From an uncultured Alphaproteobacteria bacterium (GTDB lineage Bacteria; Pseudomonadota; Alphaproteobacteria; Puniceispirillales; Marisalimonadaceae): a stretch of DNA of 64,000 nt. Every line of letters begins with the position of its first letter. The first letter of the stretch is position 1. The stretch is taken from contig CAKZQZ010000053.1 in assembly GCA_937142855.1 (NCBI GenBank), forward strand, positions 21,835 to 85,834, written 5' to 3'. Positions 60,762 through 64,000 of the stretch are shown in pieces. A program made the translations under genes and the position numbers. The notes below the pieces were generated by a model. The model saw nothing but the letters and a program-made list of their open reading frames with translations. It was not told where the DNA came from and did not search any database.

Positions 60762-61859
60762 ATGCTTAATTTAGGTTTGTTTATGATGCCCCTTCATCCT
60801 GCAAACAAAGACGTTACAGTTTCTTATGAAGAAGATAGGCAATTAGTTATCTTAGCAGACAAGCTAAATTTTACTGAAGCATGGATGGGTGAACACTATA
60901 GCTCAACCGCAGAACCAGTAACCTCTCCGTTAATTTTCCATGCATCACTAATATCCGAAACTAGGAATATTAAGTTTGGAACTGGAGTAATATCCCTTCC
61001 TCAACAACATCCAGCAGTAGTAGCAGGCCAAGTTAGCTTGTTAGACCATTTATCAAAAGGAAGAGTTATCCTTGGTGTTGGGGCTGGCGGCCTGGTCAGT
61101 GATTGGGAGCTCTTTGATAATATGGATGGTCGCTCTAGGGCTTTAACGATGATTGAATCAGTGGAAGCTATTATTAAATTTTGGGACAATAAAGATACTT
61201 ACAATTATAAGGGTGAGTTTCTTGACATTTCTCTGACTAAAAATGTTGTGAGTGAGTTAGGGATTGGAAAATTTATTAAGCCATTCCAAAAGCCATACCC
61301 AGAGATAGCAGTATCTCTTAAAAATCCAAACTCAATGACTGCTAAATTAGCTGGACAAAAAGGCTGGATTCCTATTTCAGGTAACTTTGTAAATGCTCAA
61401 GATATTGCAACTCACTGGCCAACATATAAAGAAGCTGCCCAAGAAATTGGTAAAAATCCAAGTTATGATAAATGGCGTGTAGGCAGAAGTGTTCTCATTA
61501 CTTCATCTGATAACGAGGCAAAAGAAATTTTAGATGACCCTATGGGTGTCTTTACTAATTATTTCCTCTACTTAAACTCTGTTTCTAAACTAGCTTCCGG
61601 CACACCAGGAAATGATATTAATTTGCAAAATGAAATACCTGATGCAATGCAAAAAGCAAAAGACTTAATCATAGTTGGTAGTGAACAAACTGTAACAGAA
61701 AAACTTATTCATTTTATTGATACAGTTGGACCTTTTGGCACTTTACTTTTAACTGGGCACGATGTTGGAGAAAAAAAACAATTGTGGGAAAATTCTTTTT
61801 CAACAATGTCGAATAAAATACAACCAATCCTCAATAACTATATAAAACAAAAATTTTAA
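60762..61859 (+). CDS. LLM-class flavin-dependent monooxygenase
   Basis: This is a luciferase-like TIM-barrel oxidoreductase using FMNH2 or F420. LFMMPLHPANKDVTVSYEED, TEAWMGEHYSSTAEPVTSPL, IKFGTGVISLPQQHPAVVAG and LDHLSKGRVILGVGAGG are typical of the limonene monooxygenase-like branch. The length is 365 residues. GGAGAAATTT precedes the ATG. The substrate is unknown; it converges on the ExbB/D-like operon. Confidence 0.88.
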   Translation: MLNLGLFMMPLHPANKDVTVSYEEDRQLVILADKLNFTEAWMGEHYSSTAEPVTSPLIFHASLISETRNIKFGTGVISLPQQHPAVVAGQVSLLDHLSKGRVILGVGAGGLVSDWELFDNMDGRSRALTMIESVEAIIKFWDNKDTYNYKGEFLDISLTKNVVSELGIGKFIKPFQKPYPEIAVSLKNPNSMTAKLAGQKGWIPISGNFVNAQDIATHWPTYKEAAQEIGKNPSYDKWRVGRSVLITSSDNEAKEILDDPMGVFTNYFLYLNSVSKLASGTPGNDINLQNEIPDAMQKAKDLIIVGSEQTVTEKLIHFIDTVGPFGTLLLTGHDVGEKKQLWENSFSTMSNKIQPILNNYIKQKF

Positions 61860-61871
61860 CTTGAAACCTAG

Positions 61872-62345
61872 TTATTTTGGCATCATTTTTTGAAATGGAA
61901 ACCTATAAGTTTTCAAGGTGAATTCATTATTTCTAGATCTTTTATCCACCGGGTCTTCTTTAACAATTTCGCCCATCTGGGGCACACCAGATCTTTCAGC
62001 ATTTCTTTTCGCTTGATCTAAAGATTCTTCATTTTGTTCTGTATGCGGAAATTTAAATAACTTATTTATTCCATCTTTCACGGCCCATAAAACAATAAAC
62101 CGCTCTCCTTTTTCATAAATAACTGCGTGATGCTCATAAACAAATTGTTCAGGTGGCCTATCATACATTGGTCTACCAATAAATTCATGATTTGTATAAA
62201 AGCTTAGCCAAATAGCAACAAATATTACCGGCACTGTCAGAAATCTTTGCCAAACATTTCTAGTAAAAAATGGTAAACAACAGAGTGCACCAGCAAACGA
62301 CCAAATTAACATTAGTTGCCCAGAGCTAATTGAAAAATCTAGCAT
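61872..62345 (-). CDS. Unknown membrane protein of the ExbB/ExbD-like operon
   Basis: I recognise no family. The 157-residue protein has two N-terminal membrane segments (LMLIWSFAGALCCLPFF, residues 11-27, and FLTVPVIFVAIWLSFY, 35-50) and a soluble C-terminal part with EHHAVIYEKGERFIVLWAV, a hydrophilic helix rich in Glu/Gln (residues 100-118) and a basic end. The start overlaps the stop of the ExbD-like gene (TAATG), so production of the two is coupled. It likely belongs to the same complex. Confidence 0.65.
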   Translation of the reverse strand: MLDFSISSGQLMLIWSFAGALCCLPFFTRNVWQRFLTVPVIFVAIWLSFYTNHEFIGRPMYDRPPEQFVYEHHAVIYEKGERFIVLWAVKDGINKLFKFPHTEQNEESLDQAKRNAERSGVPQMGEIVKEDPVDKRSRNNEFTLKTYRFPFQKMMPK

Positions 62346-62965
62346 TATATTCCACTTCCTTTTCTTATTACTTCACCATCAATAATAAGTTCATTTGTTG
62401 GGTCTACGTGTACAATACCATTATAATCGACCCTAAACTTAAATGCAGGAAGTTCTTGCCCCTCAGCACTGAACAATAACTTTTTTGTGTACTCTTCTTT
62501 ATAAGGATTTACTTTAAGTAATTTTACGGTGGCGTGAGTAAGTGGGGCAGGAAATTTTCTAGCATTATAAAAATGTATAGTTACCAAATATGATCTAGCT
62601 TCAGGAGTCCTAATAGCTACAACTTCTCTATTTTCCTTAAGATAAACTGTTTTCCCATTTTGATCCACATAAGTGTCATTCACGGTACCTAAATCATCTC
62701 TTTCAAGATGTATCAAAGCATCATCCGGTCTCCTAAAACTTACAACATGCCCCATATTATCTTTAACCCAAATATCTAAATCAAAAGGCTTTTCCCCATC
62801 CCATTCAAGCTCAATGAAATATTCAGCCTTAGGCTTAATTGTTTCCTTTTTAGCTATTGGATTAATTAGTAGGAAAGCTAACATAAATAAAAAAACAAAA
62901 CCTATTAACATATTAAATAATAGGTCGATGAAACCAAATGAAGATCTATATCTAGGATCACTCAT
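62345..62965 (-). CDS. ExbD-like protein with an unusual periplasmic beta domain
   Basis: The N-terminal membrane segment begins FGFIDLLFNMLIGFVFLFML with Asp14 where ExbD/TolR/MotB proteins carry the ion-binding aspartate. The following 170 residues are not an ExbD or OmpA domain: EYFIELEWDGEKPFDLDIWV resembles a YfaP/DUF2135-type DLDLHV beta strand, followed by LVTIHFYNARKFPAPLTH. The length is 206 residues. The start overlaps the ExbB-like gene by 8 bases (ATGAGTGA). The family is inferred from the helix and neighbour. Confidence 0.7.
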   Translation of the reverse strand: MSDPRYRSSFGFIDLLFNMLIGFVFLFMLAFLLINPIAKKETIKPKAEYFIELEWDGEKPFDLDIWVKDNMGHVVSFRRPDDALIHLERDDLGTVNDTYVDQNGKTVYLKENREVVAIRTPEARSYLVTIHFYNARKFPAPLTHATVKLLKVNPYKEEYTKKLLFSAEGQELPAFKFRVDYNGIVHVDPTNELIIDGEVIRKGSGI

Positions 62966-63416
62966 AATTAGAATTATTCTCTAAAATAACCATTTGAATT
63001 TTAGTTAATACGCTCCCTACTAAACCAGCAAGTGTTGTGCATAAAGCAGTACTCATACCCAGAGCCATATTCGAAATAACCTTTTGAACATTCTCAACGT
63101 TACTTACATCTAAGTTATCAAAAGCTGAACTTAACATTAATAAAAAACCCGCAACCGTTCCAATCAAGCCAAGAGTTACCATAGTCTCTGATGCAAACCA
63201 GATATAGTTACTAAGAGTTTTATAATTATTTACAGATTTAAAGCTTAAAAAACCGGCTGCAATTGATGCTGCTATAAAAATTATAATTATTATAAAGCTA
63301 ATTTTTGTTTGGTCTGCCTCATATAACTTATTAAACCAACCATAAGTAAAAATTAATATTGCAGCAAAAGACACAGTGACAAATTGAATCCACCATAATA
63401 AAAAAGCTTTAGACAA
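62958..63416 (-). CDS. ExbB/TolQ/MotA-like channel protein
   Basis: This 152-residue protein has four hydrophobic segments (about residues 8-27, 39-58, 76-95 and 113-135). The last two carry the ExbB/TolQ/MotA signature: ETMVTLGLIGTVAGFLLML and MSTALCTTLAGLVGSVLTK. It lacks the large cytoplasmic loop of MotA and is smaller than ExbB. The start is TTG at 63416 with AAGGAG 8 bases upstream. It follows the MarR-like gene by 5 bases and overlaps the ExbD-like gene. Confidence 0.82.
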   Translation of the reverse strand: MSKAFLLWWIQFVTVSFAAILIFTYGWFNKLYEADQTKISFIIIIIFIAASIAAGFLSFKSVNNYKTLSNYIWFASETMVTLGLIGTVAGFLLMLSSAFDNLDVSNVENVQKVISNMALGMSTALCTTLAGLVGSVLTKIQMVILENNSNYE

Positions 63417-63421
63417 AATAT

Positions 63422-63847
63422 TTACTCCTTCAAAAAATTAATAGTTTTAATGTCGTTTATTATCTCACGTAACTGGTCTTTTTTTGATCCCAACCTAGCA
63501 TTAATTTTATCATTCACACCCTTCCAAATTATATATGCATTTTTAAGCGCATCAGCTCCTAAGGGAGTTATATTTATCAAAATTTCTCTTTTATCCTGCC
63601 CAGGTTTTATACGAATAAAGTTTAATTTTTGAATAACATTAAGATTTCGACCTATAGTACTTCTATTTTGGTGAAGAAATTTATTAAGTGTATTTAGATT
63701 TGTTTGTTTTAATAGAGATATATATTTAAGAAGAACAAATTGAGTAATATTTAAGCCAGTACTTTTTAAAGATTTATTATAAATAGAAGTAAAATGTGAG
63801 GCTGAGCTTCTTAACAATCCGCAATTACAATCTTCATTAAAATCCAT
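63422..63847 (-). CDS. MarR-family transcriptional regulator
   Basis: This is a winged-helix regulator of the MarR type: NITQFVLLKYISLLKQTN, the recognition helix region NKFLHQNRSTIGRNLNVI, and the wing PGQDKREILINITPLG. The length is 141 residues. ATG 63847 is used; the longer frame opens at a TTG (63883) and would read through the palindrome GGGTATATACCC. An N-terminal CNCGLLRSSA segment could bind a metal or a redox signal. It heads the ExbB/D-like operon, so it probably controls it. Confidence 0.85.
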   Translation of the reverse strand: MDFNEDCNCGLLRSSASHFTSIYNKSLKSTGLNITQFVLLKYISLLKQTNLNTLNKFLHQNRSTIGRNLNVIQKLNFIRIKPGQDKREILINITPLGADALKNAYIIWKGVNDKINARLGSKKDQLREIINDIKTINFLKE

Positions 63848-63853
63848 AATTAT

Positions 63854-63865
63854 GGGTATATACCC
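63854..63865. promoter_or_regulatory. Palindrome before the MarR-like gene (possible operator)
   Basis: GGGTATATACCC is a perfect 12-base palindrome 6 bases before the proposed MarR-like start. G/C runs at both ends stand out in this AT-rich gap. Autoregulation is the simplest reading. Confidence 0.45.
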
Positions 63866-64000
63866 TTTATTCTTAATATCCAAACTAAAATATAAAAACT
63901 ACTAACCACTTGCCACAAAGGTGACACATTGTTTCTTTTAAGGGAATAATTATGTTACAATTATGTTAAATGTTTCTATTTTGGAAAGAATGAAATTCCA

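Noticed and set aside
62345..63416. Zorya-type anti-phage system (ZorA/ZorB motor)
   Set aside because: The ExbB-like protein is much shorter than ZorA, the ExbD-like protein has no OmpA-like peptidoglycan domain, and no ZorC, ZorD or ZorE-like gene is next to it.
63990..64000. Start of a rightward gene at the window edge (ATG with GGAAAG)
   Set aside because: The ribosome-like run touches the ATG with almost no spacing and only 11 bases remain, so coding cannot be judged.

Overview
The window is one contiguous, gene-dense stretch of an AT-rich bacterial chromosome. Several features point to an alphaproteobacterium, probably a marine lineage with a compact genome. The tmRNA gene is circularly permuted (two-piece), as in Alphaproteobacteria. 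SspB-alpha, DUF2794, DUF3126 and DUF1489 proteins, alphaproteobacterial-type IlvI and MreB, and the short L36 are all present. The genus cannot be named from sequence alone. No tRNA, rRNA, insertion sequence, prophage or CRISPR array is visible.

Layout: 1-1.9 kb holds mreC (cut by the edge) and mreB. 2-5.4 kb is ilvIHC. 5.5-7.4 kb is divergent miaA/serB. 7.4-10.9 kb is hflK-hflC-degP. 11-13.4 kb has mrp facing thyA-folA. 13.5-14.4 kb has permuted ssrA followed by its likely adaptor sspB. 14.4-18.1 kb holds class I fumarase, a D-tartrate dehydratase-like enzyme, L36 and msrA. 18.2-23.4 kb is a complete polyamine operon (speA, carboxyspermidine dehydrogenase, carboxyspermidine decarboxylase, agmatinase). 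23.4-26.1 kb is trxB, purU and a hydrolase.

The most unusual block is 26.2-35.1 kb: three bactofilins; a divergent operon of a tail-anchored protein and an M23 (LytM) peptidase; rpoN (sigma-54); a DUF1566 secreted protein; and a sodium-type stator operon pomA-pomB with a third gene that resembles ribosome recycling factor. Three gaps in this block carry sigma-54-type promoters (GG-N10-GC). In both divergent gaps two opposed promoters share one central GC (GG-N10-GC-N10-CC). I infer a local sigma-54 regulon joining cell-shape and motor genes.

35-38.4 kb is yfgM-bamB-der. 38.5-42.05 kb holds small conserved and unknown genes, a truncated-length alkyltransferase and a gene-poor, repeat-bearing gap downstream of guaA. 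42-47.2 kb is guaB-rsmB-guaA and hisI-rlmE. 47.5-53.8 kb is an RND efflux pair, DUF1489 and mgtE. 53.8-57 kb is a set of small metabolic genes. 57.1-59.7 kb is a cold-shock gene and trpR-trpE-trpG with a CTAG-centred palindrome at the trpR start. The right end holds two oxidoreductases and a four-gene operon of a MarR-like regulator, an ExbB-like channel, an ExbD-like protein and an unknown membrane protein; this may be an undescribed ion-driven envelope machine.
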